DNA from: Longimicrobiales bacterium
Lineage (GTDB): Bacteria > Gemmatimonadota > Gemmatimonadetes > Longimicrobiales > Gaopeijiaceae
Length of the DNA stretch: 64,000 nt
Assembly (NCBI GenBank): GCA_951813395.1
Contig: OX638356.1
Location: 1,653,340-1,717,339 of the forward strand
Reading direction: 5' to 3'
Position numbers and translations under genes: made by a program. The first letter of the stretch is position 1. Each line of letters starts with the position of its first letter. Under the pieces are notes generated by a model, which saw only the letters and a list, made by a program, of their open reading frames with translations, was not told where the DNA came from and ran no database searches. Below are positions 20,548 to 29,903 of this stretch, one piece after another.

Positions 20548-21995
20548 ACCCGCACCTCGCCACTGGCCCGCACCTCGGAGTACCGCTCGAGCACGGGCGT
20601 CACGTGTTTCGCCAGGAACCCGTCCACCTGTTCGGGCGCCCGGCCGACCAGCTTCTCGGGCCGCGCCAACTCCTCCAGCTCCTCGGCGCTCACGCCCAGC
20701 GACTCGTCGGCGGCGATGCGCGCGAACAGGTCACCGTCCTCGCCCTCGGTCATGCGGCGGGCGGCCGCGAGCGTGTGTCGGCGAATGCGCTCGTGGGCGT
20801 CCTGCCGGTCCCCGCCCCCCGCGGTGGTTCCCATGAGCACCGACTCCATGGCCATGAACGGCAGGTGCACGGCGAGGTTGGCCGCGACCACCCCCGCGTT
20901 CACCCGCAGCCCCGAGCCGACGTTCTCGGCCAGGACGAGGATGGCGTCGGTGGCCATGTAGGCGTCCGGAATCGCGAGCCGCTTGTTGGCGGAGTCGTCC
21001 AGCGTCCGTTCCAGCCATTGCGTCGCCGCCGTGTGCGCGGGATCCGCGGCCAGGGCGATCACGTGGCGCGCAACCGCACAGATCCGCTCGCTGCGCATCG
21101 GGTTGCGCTTGTAGGGCATCGCCGACGAGCCGACCTGGTCCTGCTCGAAGGGCTCCTCCAGTTCGCGAAGGTGCGACAGGAGCCGGATGTCGTGCGCCAT
21201 CCTGGAGGCCGAGGCGGCCACGCCGGCCAGGGTGGCGAGGAACGCCTGGTCCACCTTGCGCGGATAGGTCTGGCCGGTGACGGGGTAGCATCGGTCGAAT
21301 CCCAGACGGCGGCAGACCGCCTGCTCCAGCGCGTCGACACGCGCGTGGTCGCCGCCGAGGAGCTGAAGGAACGAGGCCTGCGTGCCGGTCGTGCCGCGTA
21401 CGCCCCGCAGTCTCAGGTGCGCAAGCCGGTGCTCGATCTCCTCGAGGTCGAGAAGAAGGTCCTGAATCCACAGGGTGGCGCGCTTCCCGACGGTGGTGGG
21501 CTGGGCCGGCTGGAAGTGGGTGTAGGCCAGCGTCGGGAGCGCCCGGTGCTCGGCGGCGAAACCGGCCAGGGCGCGAATCGCGGCCACCACGCGGTCGCGC
21601 ACGATCGTCATGGCCTCGCGATGCTGGATCAGGTCCGTGTTGTCGCCGACGAAGGCGCTGGTGGCGCCGAGGTGCAGAATCCCGCGGGCGGCCGGCGCGA
21701 CATCGCCGAAGAGGTGGATGTGCGCCATCACATCGTGCCGAAAACGCCGCTCGTAGCGGGCGGCCGCCTCCAGGTCGATGTCGTCCAGCGCGGCGCGCAT
21801 CTCGTCGATCGCCCGCCGGGGGATATCCAGTCCGGCGTCGCGCTGGGCCTCGGCCAGTGCGAGCCACAGCCGCCGCCAGGTCCCGAAACGGAAGGCAGGG
21901 GCGAAGACGCGCTCCATCTCGCCGGACACGTACCGCGCGGACAGGGGGTGCGTGTAGCGGTCGGAGGTGGGGGTGGACACGGGGTCTATCTCCAT
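20544..21995 (-). CDS. purB: Adenylosuccinate lyase
   Basis: 483 residues; cleaves SAICAR and adenylosuccinate, so it acts twice in AMP synthesis. The fumarase-superfamily signature GSSAMPYKRNPMRSE is intact, and AHIHLFGDVAP with LGATSAFVGDN marks the purine-specific enzyme. The ATG at 21995 overlaps the protease gene by 10 nt; a GTG five codons later is an alternative start. Confidence 0.95.
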   Translation of the reverse strand: MEIDPVSTPTSDRYTHPLSARYVSGEMERVFAPAFRFGTWRRLWLALAEAQRDAGLDIPRRAIDEMRAALDDIDLEAAARYERRFRHDVMAHIHLFGDVAPAARGILHLGATSAFVGDNTDLIQHREAMTIVRDRVVAAIRALAGFAAEHRALPTLAYTHFQPAQPTTVGKRATLWIQDLLLDLEEIEHRLAHLRLRGVRGTTGTQASFLQLLGGDHARVDALEQAVCRRLGFDRCYPVTGQTYPRKVDQAFLATLAGVAASASRMAHDIRLLSHLRELEEPFEQDQVGSSAMPYKRNPMRSERICAVARHVIALAADPAHTAATQWLERTLDDSANKRLAIPDAYMATDAILVLAENVGSGLRVNAGVVAANLAVHLPFMAMESVLMGTTAGGGDRQDAHERIRRHTLAAARRMTEGEDGDLFARIAADESLGVSAEELEELARPEKLVGRAPEQVDGFLAKHVTPVLERYSEVRASGEVRV

Positions 21996-23401
21996 TCGAG
22001 CAGTCCGGTCCGCACGATTCGGCCGCCTCGTTCGAAGAGGAGGACGAAGGAGCGTCCGCTGCGCTGGGTGCGGCGCAGCTCGTCGGCGGCTTCACGGGCC
22101 GTGCGAAGGCGCGTGTTGTTCACGGCGAGCAGCACGTCCCCGGCCGCGATTCCGATGCGGCGCGCGAGCGCGTCCGAAATCTCCACCACGAGCGCGCCCT
22201 CGGCAGAGGCGAGGCCCCGCTCGGCCTGGATGCCCGGCGTCACGGTCACGACCTCCAGATCGCGCAGCAGCTCCACGCGGTCGGCCGCGGCGGAGGGGAG
22301 CGGCGCGGCCTGGAGCTGCACGGCCCCCATCCCTTCCAGCGCCAGCTCGATCCGGTCGCCGGCCCTCAGGTCGAGCAGCACGGCCGTGTAGTCGAGCGGG
22401 GTCGCCATGCGGCTCGATCCGGCACGGAGCAGCCGTGACCCCTCGCGGACGCCTGCGGCGGCGGCGGGGGAGCCGGGCGTCACGCGGGCTATGCGCACGC
22501 CCCGCGAACGACCGAAACCGTCGGCCTCCACCGCGTCCACGCCCAGGCCCAGCCACGCGCGCTGAGCCTCTCCGTGTTCGACAAGGTCGCGGGCCACCTT
22601 GAGCGCGCGGTCGATCGGAATGGCGAACCCCAGTCCCTCGCTCCCGCCCGAGCGCGACAGGATCGACGTGTTCATGCCGATCACCTCGCCCACGGCGTTG
22701 ACCAGCGGCCCGCCCGAGTTGCCCGGGTTGATCGACGCGTCGGTCTGGATCATGCCCAGGTAGAATCCGTCATCGTCCTCGCCGGGAATGATGTGGCGCC
22801 CGAGCGCGCTCACCACGCCCGCCGTCACGGAGGGCTCGGGGTTGGAGATCAGCCCCCCGAACGGATTGCCGATGGCCACGGTCCATTCGCCGATGAGCAG
22901 GTCCGACGCGGTGCCGAGCGGCGCGACCGGCAGGCCCGCGGCGCCCTCGAGCGTGAGCACCGCCACGTCGGTGGCCGGGTCGGAACCGGCGAGGCTGGCG
23001 TCGAAATCGCGCCCGTCGGGCAGGGTAACCAGGATCTCGGTCGCGCCGACGATCACGTGATGGTTCGTCAGGACCGTGCCGCGCTCGTCCACGATGAACC
23101 CGGATCCCAGGCCGCGGGTCTCCTGGAAGGGGAGGAAGTAGTCGTCGAAGAAGCTGCGGCGGCGGGCCCGTTCGCGTCTGCGCACCGAGACCGCGACCAC
23201 CGCCGGCGCCACGGTGCGCGCCGCGCGCACGATCGCGGTGGCGCGCGAATCGGAGAGGGACTGGCCGGCGGATGCGGCGACGGGAATCGGGGCCGATACC
23301 TGGACCGGGTCGGGAACGACCGCGCCGGGGGTCGATGGCTCGCATGCAGCCAGCAGCGCGGCCAACGCGGTTGGAGCGGCCCAGGATGTCAACTTTGTCA
23401 T
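21986..23401 (-). CDS. DegP/HtrA-like serine protease, predicted lipoprotein
   Basis: 471 residues. The start at 23401 gives a lipoprotein signal (TALAALLAAC, lipid Cys about residue 20), so the protein is probably membrane-anchored in the periplasm. The trypsin-like triad is complete: His in LTNHHVIVG, Asp in DPATDVAVL and Ser in NPGNSGGPL. One or two C-terminal PDZ-like domains follow (RIARVTPGSPAAAAG, GIAAGDVLLAVNN). It likely degrades or senses misfolded envelope proteins. Its place inside a purine operon is unexpected. It overlaps truA by 4 nt. Confidence 0.93.
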   Translation of the reverse strand: MTKLTSWAAPTALAALLAACEPSTPGAVVPDPVQVSAPIPVAASAGQSLSDSRATAIVRAARTVAPAVVAVSVRRRERARRRSFFDDYFLPFQETRGLGSGFIVDERGTVLTNHHVIVGATEILVTLPDGRDFDASLAGSDPATDVAVLTLEGAAGLPVAPLGTASDLLIGEWTVAIGNPFGGLISNPEPSVTAGVVSALGRHIIPGEDDDGFYLGMIQTDASINPGNSGGPLVNAVGEVIGMNTSILSRSGGSEGLGFAIPIDRALKVARDLVEHGEAQRAWLGLGVDAVEADGFGRSRGVRIARVTPGSPAAAAGVREGSRLLRAGSSRMATPLDYTAVLLDLRAGDRIELALEGMGAVQLQAAPLPSAAADRVELLRDLEVVTVTPGIQAERGLASAEGALVVEISDALARRIGIAAGDVLLAVNNTRLRTAREAADELRRTQRSGRSFVLLFERGGRIVRTGLLEWR

Positions 23402-24207
23402 CGGGAGGCGCTCCGACGCTCCGGCGCGGGCCGCGTCGGGATGGCACGGGCGTCCAGGTAGTCCACCCGGGTCAGACAAAGCCCCTGGGGCGGTGCGGGC
23501 GGGGATGTCGTCAGGTCCGTCTCTCCGCTGAGCAGAAGGGCCATCTCCTCCTCTTCGCGCCTGTGCCGCGCGATGTCCACCATTGTTCCCACCAAATATC
23601 GCACCATCCTGTGCAAAAAGCGGTTGGCCGTGATCTCGAAGACCGCGCCGAGGTCTTGCCAGGTGCGCCACCGCGCCCTTGTGACATGGCAGGTGTGCCC
23701 CCGTTGCGGCTGCCCCGACTTCGCGAAGGCGCGGAAGTTGCGCACGCCGACGAGCAGCTGCGTGGTCCGGCGGGCCGCGTCCAGGTCGAGCGGAACGCCG
23801 AGGGGCCAGCACGCGCGACGATGAAAGGGGGATGCCGCCAGGGCCGCGATCCCGACCCTGTACTCGTAGCTGCGCGACACCGCCCCGTACCTCGGATGAA
23901 AGTCGGCCGGTACGGGTTCTGCGCACTCGATCCACAGAGAATCCGGGACCAGCGCGTTGAGCGACCTGGCGAGCGCCCGAGCCTCCCAGCGCGCGGGCAT
24001 GGTTACGGCCGCCACCTGGCCCGTGGCGTGAACGCCGGTATCGGTGCGGCCCGCCCCGACGACCGGGCGGCGGTTGCCCGCGAGTTGTTTCGCGGCCGCC
24101 TCGAGCGCGCCCTGTACCGTGGGCTGGCCGGGCTGAAGCTGCCACCCGTGGAAGGCGGAGCCGTCGTAGTGCAGGGTCAGCTTGAAGCGGGTCTCGGGAT
24201 CGCTCAT
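23398..24207 (-). CDS. truA: tRNA pseudouridine(38-40) synthase
   Basis: 269 residues; isomerises uridines 38-40 in the tRNA anticodon stem. The catalytic Asp lies in AGRTDTGVHATGQV, and FKLTLHYDGSAFHGWQ and NRFLHRMVRYLVGTM are family hallmarks. I start at the ATG at 24207 because the family N-terminus follows directly. It is the first gene of the ten-gene operon; the promoter must lie in the 224 bp between it and trpD. Confidence 0.94.
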   Translation of the reverse strand: MSDPETRFKLTLHYDGSAFHGWQLQPGQPTVQGALEAAAKQLAGNRRPVVGAGRTDTGVHATGQVAAVTMPARWEARALARSLNALVPDSLWIECAEPVPADFHPRYGAVSRSYEYRVGIAALAASPFHRRACWPLGVPLDLDAARRTTQLLVGVRNFRAFAKSGQPQRGHTCHVTRARWRTWQDLGAVFEITANRFLHRMVRYLVGTMVDIARHRREEEEMALLLSGETDLTTSPPAPPQGLCLTRVDYLDARAIPTRPAPERRSASR

Positions 24208-24431
24208 GTCCGGCGGAGGCGGCGTCTGACCAGGTTGTTCAACCCCGGTGGGGATGGTGCGAAAGCTACCGGAGGGCCGTGTGCAGTCAACCGTGGGGGC
24301 GGCGGCGGAGCGGCTTCGGGTTCTCCCATGCCGCCGTCTGGTCCCGCAAACATCTGGCGCGTGGCTAGTTTTGTGGGCCGAGGGCCGCGGCCCCGACGAC
24401 ACGACACCAGCACGGTACGGACGATACGGCA

Positions 24432-25472
24432 GTGACCGACGCGACATTCAGCCTCGTTCCCCTCCTGGCGAAGGCGGTCCGGGGGGAGGACCTCTCCGCC
24501 GCCGAGGCCAGGGGCGCCTTCGGCCATATCGTCTCCGGCGCCGCCTCGCAGGTGACGACCGGCGCGCTGCTGGCCGCGCTCCAGACCAAGGGCCTCGCGC
24601 CGTCCGAGGTCGCGGGTGGGGTCGAGGCGCTCAGGGCCGCAATGATCCCCGTGGCCGCTCCCGACCCGGGCGGCCTGGTGGACACCTGCGGCACGGGCGG
24701 GGGCGGGGTCTCGACCTTCAACATCTCGACCGCGGCGGCGCTGGTCGCGGCGGCGGGCGGGGTGCGCGTGGCGAAGCACGGCAACCGTTCGTTCACGTCG
24801 AAGTGCGGGAGCGCCGATGTGCTCGAGGCGCTGGGGGTGGAGGTCGACCTCTCCCCCGAGGACATGGCCGCGGTGCTCGCGGAGGTGGGGATCGTGTTCA
24901 TGTTCGCGCCGCTGCTGCACCCGGCGATGCGCCACGTCGGCCCCGTGCGCCAGGCGCTCGGGATCACCACGATCATGAATCTGCTGGGCCCCCTCGCCAA
25001 TCCGGCGCGCGCGCGCCGCCAGGTCGTGGGCGTGGCCGATCCGGACTACGTCGACCTCGTGGTGCGGGGACTGGCCGAGCTGGGGCACGAACGCGCGCTC
25101 GTGGTGCATGGGGCGCCCGGAATGGACGAGATCAGCCCGTGCGGCGCCACGCGCGTCGCCGAGCTGCGGGGTGGCGTGGTGCGGTCGTACGAGGTGACGC
25201 CTGCGGCACTGGGGGTTGCAGCCGTCGACCCGCGCGACCTGGCCGGCGGGGAGCCCGCCCGGAACGCGGCGGTCGTCCGGGCGGTGGTCGCGGGTGAGGA
25301 GCGGGGTGCGGGCCGGTCGGCCGTGCTCGTGAACGCCGCGGCGGCCTTTCTTGTGGCGGGCAAGGTGGAGTCGCTCGCCGAGGGCGTTGCGGCGGGTGCC
25401 CGGGCGATCGATTCGGGCGCGGCGGCGGCGGTCCTGAACGGTCTGGTGCGGGCGAGCCGCGGGGCGCGGTGA
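24432..25472 (+). CDS. trpD: Anthranilate phosphoribosyltransferase
   Basis: 346 residues; transfers phosphoribose from PRPP to anthranilate in tryptophan synthesis. The PRPP/anthranilate loops are clear: DTCGTGGGGVSTFNIST, KHGNRSFTSKCGSADVLE and TTIMNLLGPLANPARA. The start is a GTG at 24432. It is divergent from truA across a 224 bp gap. It is separated from the rest of the trp genes by lexA on the opposite strand. Confidence 0.95.
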   Translation: MTDATFSLVPLLAKAVRGEDLSAAEARGAFGHIVSGAASQVTTGALLAALQTKGLAPSEVAGGVEALRAAMIPVAAPDPGGLVDTCGTGGGGVSTFNISTAAALVAAAGGVRVAKHGNRSFTSKCGSADVLEALGVEVDLSPEDMAAVLAEVGIVFMFAPLLHPAMRHVGPVRQALGITTIMNLLGPLANPARARRQVVGVADPDYVDLVVRGLAELGHERALVVHGAPGMDEISPCGATRVAELRGGVVRSYEVTPAALGVAAVDPRDLAGGEPARNAAVVRAVVAGEERGAGRSAVLVNAAAAFLVAGKVESLAEGVAAGARAIDSGAAAAVLNGLVRASRGAR

Positions 25473-25502
25473 GGCGAGTGCGGCGGACGCGGCGAACCCT
25501 GC

Positions 25503-26105
25503 TCAGTAGTTTCTGATCAGCCCCACCACGACGCCCTGAATCCGGACGTTGCCGGCGGGCTCGATCAACGGGGGCACATTTTCGTTGGCGGGCTGCAGAC
25601 GGATCTTGTTTCCCGGCTCGCGGTACAGCTTCTTGACCGTGGCGGCCTCGTCACCGACCAGCGCGATCACCATTTCGCCGTCCTCGGCGGTCTGCCGTGC
25701 GTTGACGATGATATGGTCCCCGTCGCGAATGTGCTCGTCGATCATCGACTGGCCGGACACGCGCAGCACATAGTGCTCGAATCCCTTGCGAACCATGTCG
25801 CCCGGGACCGAGAAGTTCTCGGTGTCCTCGACGGCCTCGATCGGCATTCCCGCGGCCACCGTGCCGAGCAGCGGCAGCGGCACCGTGGGCTCCTCCTCCG
25901 GGGGGAACTCCACCGACCGGCTTTCGCGGTAGGATCTGCGTATGTACCCCTTGCGCTGCAGGTTGCTGAGGTGCTCGTGGACGGTCGCCAGAGACGTGTA
26001 GCCGAAGGCCTCGCGGATCTCGTCGAAGCTCGGCGCGTAGCCGTGCTCGTCGATGAATTCCTTGAGGAAATCCAGGATCTGTTTCTGGCGTTTCGTCAGA
26101 GGCAT
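25503..26105 (-). CDS. lexA: LexA repressor
   Basis: 200 residues, SOS-response repressor. The winged helix-turn-helix covers residues 1-65 (PSFDEIREAFGYTSLATVHE). The self-cleavage site is Ala85-Gly86 (GTVAAGMP), with the Ser120 (VSGQSMID) and Lys158 (ATVKKL) dyad in place. AAGGAAAG precedes the ATG. The 114 bp between it and trpC should hold its promoter and perhaps its own operator. I see only weak repeats there (CGAATCTT twice, GAACAG twice), so its recognition site is not obvious. Confidence 0.95.
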   Translation of the reverse strand: MPLTKRQKQILDFLKEFIDEHGYAPSFDEIREAFGYTSLATVHEHLSNLQRKGYIRRSYRESRSVEFPPEEEPTVPLPLLGTVAAGMPIEAVEDTENFSVPGDMVRKGFEHYVLRVSGQSMIDEHIRDGDHIIVNARQTAEDGEMVIALVGDEAATVKKLYREPGNKIRLQPANENVPPLIEPAGNVRIQGVVVGLIRNY

Positions 26106-26219
26106 CGCTCTTTCCTTATCTTGGGAGGCGAATCTTCCTCGTGGGGGACTGGAACAGCGCTTGGCGACCGAACAGGCTCCGAATAATGATAACCGAATCT
26201 TGCCCGAAACACAAGCCGG

Positions 26220-27038
26220 GTGACTGACCCCGTCGTGACCGATCCCGGCATACTGGAACGCATCGTTGCGGGCAAGTCGGCCGAGGTTGAGGCGCTCAGG
26301 GCGGTCCGTGCGGACGTGTTCCGGGCGGCGGGCGACGCTCCCGCGCCGCGGCAGGTGCTTCGGCCAATGCGCCGGAGTGGCCGCGTGGGCGTGATCGCCG
26401 AGGTGAAGCGGCGGTCTCCGGGGGCCGGCGACATCGACACCGGGCTCGATCCGGTGGCGTTGGCGGGCGAATACGCACAGGGGGGGGCGCTTGCGATCAG
26501 CGTGCTCACGGATTCCCGGTGGTTCGGCGGCTCGCTCGACGATCTGCGGGCGGTGCGCGCGGGCGGCTCCGTGGCCGTGCTGCGGAAGGACTTCGTCGTC
26601 GATCCGGTCCAGGTCGCCGAGGCCAGGGGCGCCGGCGCCGACCTGGTGCTGCTGATCGTGCGCATCCTCGATCCGGTGCTGTTGCGCGACCTGCGGGCCA
26701 TGACACACGACATGGGAATGACGGCCCTGTTCGAGGCTCACGACGAGTGGGAGGTGGAGGCGGCGCTCGAGGCCGGGGCGTCGCTGCTCGGGGTCAACAA
26801 CCGGGATCTCACGGTCTTCCGCACCGATCTGGCGGTCACGGAACGCCTGGCGAAGTACGTGCCGGGCGAAGTGCTGCTCGTGTCCGAGAGCGGGATTGCG
26901 AGCGCCGCCGACGTGGCGCGCGTGGCCGACGCGGGAGCCGACGCGGTGCTTGTCGGAGAGGCGCTGGTGCGAAGCGGCGACCGGCGTGCTCTGATCGCCG
27001 CGATGGCGGGGGTGCGGCGCACGGGGGTGCGGGGCTGA
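26220..27038 (+). CDS. trpC: Indole-3-glycerol phosphate synthase
   Basis: 272 residues, a TIM-barrel enzyme closing the indole ring. Catalytic segments: VIAEVKRRSPGAG, VLRKDFVVD, ALFEAHDEWE, GVNNRDLTVF and VSESGI. The start used is a GTG at 26220 with no clear Shine-Dalgarno; another GTG 15 nt later is possible. It is divergent from lexA and overlaps trpF as TGATG. Confidence 0.95.
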   Translation: MTDPVVTDPGILERIVAGKSAEVEALRAVRADVFRAAGDAPAPRQVLRPMRRSGRVGVIAEVKRRSPGAGDIDTGLDPVALAGEYAQGGALAISVLTDSRWFGGSLDDLRAVRAGGSVAVLRKDFVVDPVQVAEARGAGADLVLLIVRILDPVLLRDLRAMTHDMGMTALFEAHDEWEVEAALEAGASLLGVNNRDLTVFRTDLAVTERLAKYVPGEVLLVSESGIASAADVARVADAGADAVLVGEALVRSGDRRALIAAMAGVRRTGVRG

Positions 27039-27889
27039 TGGCGCGGCGCGGGGGTGGGGGCGGGCGGGTGAGCGGCGGGCGGGTGAGCGGTGGGCGGGTG
27101 AGCGGTGGGCCTAGTGGGCGGGTCGAACGGGAGCGGCCGGTGGCGGCGAAGGTGTGTGGGGTGATGACGCCGGGCGACGCGGCGGTGGTGGGTGGGGCAG
27201 GGGCGGATTTCGTGGGCGTAATCCTGTCGCCGGGCTACGGGCGCAGCGTGGCGGCCGAGCGGGCGGGCGCGATCTACGAAGCCGCGTCCGCGCGCCGGGT
27301 CGGCGTCTTCGTGGACGCGGACGCGGATGACGTGATCCGGATCGCGGCGGCTCTGGATCTGGACGTCGTCCAGCTGGGGGGGCGCGAGACGGCCGACGCC
27401 GTCGCGCGGATCGGGGCGGCGGGGGGGTGGGGGGTGTGGAAGACGGTCCATGCCCGGGCGGGACTGTCGCCGGCGGACGCCGCGGGATCGTACGCGGGAG
27501 TCGCGAACGGCATTCTGCTTGACTCGTGGGACCCGCGGCGGCCAGGCGGCACGGGCAAGGCCTTCTCGTGGACCGGGGTGGGGGATGAAGTGCGGCGCGC
27601 CATCGGAGGCGCGACGTTCATCGCGGCCGGGGGCATGACCCCGGACAACGCGGCCGAAGCGGTCCGGGCCCTGCTGCCCGATGTGCTCGACGTCAGTTCG
27701 GGCGTGGAGGCGGCCCACGGTACCAAGGATCCCGACAGGACGCGAGCTTTCGTACGCGCGGTGAAGCGGGCCGGCCGGGAGGTGGGCGGCGACCGGGACA
27801 GGCAGGCGGGTGCGGTCCGGCGGGCCGCTGCCGAACTGCGCGCGACTGGCGACGACGCCCCCGACCCGTTCCAGGGAGGAGAACGTTGA
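27038..27889 (+). CDS. trpF: Phosphoribosylanthranilate isomerase with an odd N-terminal extension
   Basis: 283 residues as read from the ATG at 27038; the family is usually about 200-220. The enzyme proper begins at [13 protein letters not shown] and shows [17 protein letters not shown] and [10 protein letters not shown], then AAGGMTPDN and DVSSGVEA. The first 34 residues are a Gly/Arg repeat (RVSGG three times) that follows a DNA tandem repeat. A GTG at 27140 with GGGAG at good spacing would skip this and give a 249-residue protein; I think either start is possible. The C-terminus has a 40-residue charged tail running into trpB. Confidence 0.9.
   Translation: MARRGGGGGRVSGGRVSGGRVSGGPSGRVERERPVAAKVCGVMTPGDAAVVGGAGADFVGVILSPGYGRSVAAERAGAIYEAASARRVGVFVDADADDVIRIAAALDLDVVQLGGRETADAVARIGAAGGWGVWKTVHARAGLSPADAAGSYAGVANGILLDSWDPRRPGGTGKAFSWTGVGDEVRRAIGGATFIAAGGMTPDNAAEAVRALLPDVLDVSSGVEAAHGTKDPDRTRAFVRAVKRAGREVGGDRDRQAGAVRRAAAELRATGDDAPDPFQGGER
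27063..27112 (+). repeat. Tandem 15 bp repeat at the 5' end of trpF
   Basis: About three copies of a GGGCGGGTGAGCGG(C/T) unit in a row, in frame with trpF and coding for RVSGG units. The last copies are nearly identical, so copy number could vary by replication slippage. It lies between the ATG at 27038 and the GTG at 27140. Confidence 0.8.
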
Positions 27890-29097
27890 CGACCCCTGCC
27901 GGCAGAGCCGGGCGGTACGGTCCCTACGGCGGGCGCTACGTGCCCGAGACGCTGATCCCGGCGCTGGACGAACTGACGGACGCCTACGCGGAGGCCAGGG
28001 CCGATCCATCCTTCCTGGCCGAGTTCGATGCGCTGAGCGCGGACTACGTCGGCCGTCCCACGCCCCTCTACCGCGCCCGGCGGTTCGAGACGGCGGCCGG
28101 GGTCGGGCCGGTCTACCTCAAGCGCGAGGATCTGAACCACACGGGTGCCCACAAGATCAACAACACCGTCGGGCAGGCGCTCCTCGCGAGGCGAATGGGA
28201 AAGCCCAGGATCATCGCCGAGACGGGAGCGGGGCAACACGGGGTCGCGACGGCCACCGCGTGCGCGCTCTTCGACATGGAATGCGTGGTCTACATGGGCA
28301 TGGAGGACGTGGAGCGGCAGTCCCTCAATGTCTACCGCATGGAGCTGCTCGGGGCCGAGGTGCGGCCCGTCAAGTCCGGGACCCGGACGCTCAAGGACGC
28401 CACCAACGAGGCGCTGCGCGACTGGGTCACCAACGTGCGCGACACCCACTACATCATCGGCTCGGTGGTGGGTCCCCACCCGTTTCCGATGATCGTGCGC
28501 GACTTCCAGGCGGTGATCGGCCGCGAGGCCCGGCGCCAGATCCTCGAGGTCGAGGGCCGGCTTCCCAGGTCGGTGGTGGCGTGTGTCGGGGGCGGCTCGA
28601 ACGCGATGGGGATGTTCCATGCCTTCGTCGAGGACGGGGACGTGGCCCTGATCGGGGTCGAGGCCTCGGGGCACGGGCTGGGGAGCGGCCACTCGTCGGC
28701 TCCCCTGAGCGAGGGCCGGCCCGGGGTGTTGCACGGGTCGCTGAGCTACCTGCTGCAGGACGCGGACGGGCAGGTCGCGCCGGCCCACTCGATCGCGGCG
28801 GGGCTCGACTACCCAGGGGTCGGGCCGGAGCACTCCCATCTCCTGGACTCGGGCCGCGCGACGTACGTCAGCGTGGGGGACGCCGCCGCGCAGCGAGCGT
28901 TTCGGGAGCTGCCCGGGCTGGAGGGGATCATCCCCGCGCTGGAGACGGCCCATGCGCTCGCCTGGGTGGCCGAAGCGGGGCGGCGGGGCGAGATCGCGCC
29001 GCCCGTGGCCATCTGCCTGAGCGGGCGGGGGGACAAGGACGTGGTGCACGTGTCCCGTCTGGCTGGGGTGGATGCCGGGAAGGGGTCGGCGCCGTGA
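27886..29097 (+). CDS. trpB: Tryptophan synthase beta chain
   Basis: 403 residues; joins indole and serine using PLP. The PLP lysine lies in [34 protein letters not shown] and CLSGRGDKD are hallmarks of the TrpB1 type that partners TrpA. The start is a TTG at 27886 with GGGAGGAG just upstream, overlapping trpF as TTGA. It overlaps trpA by 4 nt (GTGA). Confidence 0.96.
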   Translation: MTTPAGRAGRYGPYGGRYVPETLIPALDELTDAYAEARADPSFLAEFDALSADYVGRPTPLYRARRFETAAGVGPVYLKREDLNHTGAHKINNTVGQALLARRMGKPRIIAETGAGQHGVATATACALFDMECVVYMGMEDVERQSLNVYRMELLGAEVRPVKSGTRTLKDATNEALRDWVTNVRDTHYIIGSVVGPHPFPMIVRDFQAVIGREARRQILEVEGRLPRSVVACVGGGSNAMGMFHAFVEDGDVALIGVEASGHGLGSGHSSAPLSEGRPGVLHGSLSYLLQDADGQVAPAHSIAAGLDYPGVGPEHSHLLDSGRATYVSVGDAAAQRAFRELPGLEGIIPALETAHALAWVAEAGRRGEIAPPVAICLSGRGDKDVVHVSRLAGVDAGKGSAP

Positions 29098-29903
29098 GCG
29101 GGCGCATGCCGCCGGGACGCATCGGTGCCCGGTTCGAGAAGCTGGCCCGGGAGGGACGCCGTGGCTTCATCCCGTATGTGACGACCGGGTTCCCGTCGCT
29201 CGGTGACACGCGTGAGATGGTCGCCGGGTTGGCCGAACTGGGTGCCGACGTGATCGAACTCGGGATTCCGTTCAGCGACCCGATGGCCGACGGTCCCACG
29301 ATCCAGCGCTCCAGCCAGGAGGCGCTCGACAACGGGACGACCGTGGACGACATGTTCGAAGTGCTCAGGGACCTGCGGCGCGCCAGCGACGTACCCGTGG
29401 TCATCTTCTCGTACCTCAATCCGGTCTACTCGCGCGGCGTGGACGCGTTCATCCGCGAGGCGGTCGAGGCGGGGGCCGACGGAATCCTGCCCACGGATTT
29501 GCCCCTCGGCGCGGATTCGGAGCTCGAGTCCCGTATCCTGGAATCCCCGTTGGACCTGGTACGGCTGGTGGCTCCTACCACCACGCCGAAACGGATCCGG
29601 GAGATCGCGCTGTCCAGCCAGGGATTCGTGTACTACGTAGCGCGCACGGGAGTGACCGGCGCCCGCGAGGAGCTGAGGAGCGCTTTGGCGCAGGAGGTGA
29701 GCGCCGTGCGTTCCGTTTCGCCGCTGCCGGTGGCCGTTGGCTTTGGCGTCTCCACTCCGGGCCATGCCCGTGCGGTGGGCGCGGCCGCCGACGCCGCGGT
29801 CGTAGGGAGCGCGCTGGTCAACCGTCTGGCCGAAGGGGGCGTGGCCGCCGCGCTGGCGCTGGCGGGCGACCTGAGGAGGGCCCTCGACGAGGCCGGCCGC
29901 TAG
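29094..29903 (+). CDS. trpA: Tryptophan synthase alpha chain
   Basis: 269 residues; cleaves indole-glycerol phosphate and channels indole to TrpB. The catalytic Glu and Asp lie in [30 protein letters not shown] and [11 protein letters not shown] form the phosphate site. The GTG at 29094 overlaps the trpB stop. It meets the facing rqcH gene tail to tail with a 4 nt overlap. Confidence 0.96.
   Translation: MSGRMPPGRIGARFEKLAREGRRGFIPYVTTGFPSLGDTREMVAGLAELGADVIELGIPFSDPMADGPTIQRSSQEALDNGTTVDDMFEVLRDLRRASDVPVVIFSYLNPVYSRGVDAFIREAVEAGADGILPTDLPLGADSELESRILESPLDLVRLVAPTTTPKRIREIALSSQGFVYYVARTGVTGAREELRSALAQEVSAVRSVSPLPVAVGFGVSTPGHARAVGAAADAAVVGSALVNRLAEGGVAAALALAGDLRRALDEAGR

Noticed and set aside
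26106-26219. CTTG-N9-CAAG and GAACAG pairs as a LexA box
   Set aside because: Neither matches a known SOS box in spacing or symmetry; kept only as weak repeats.
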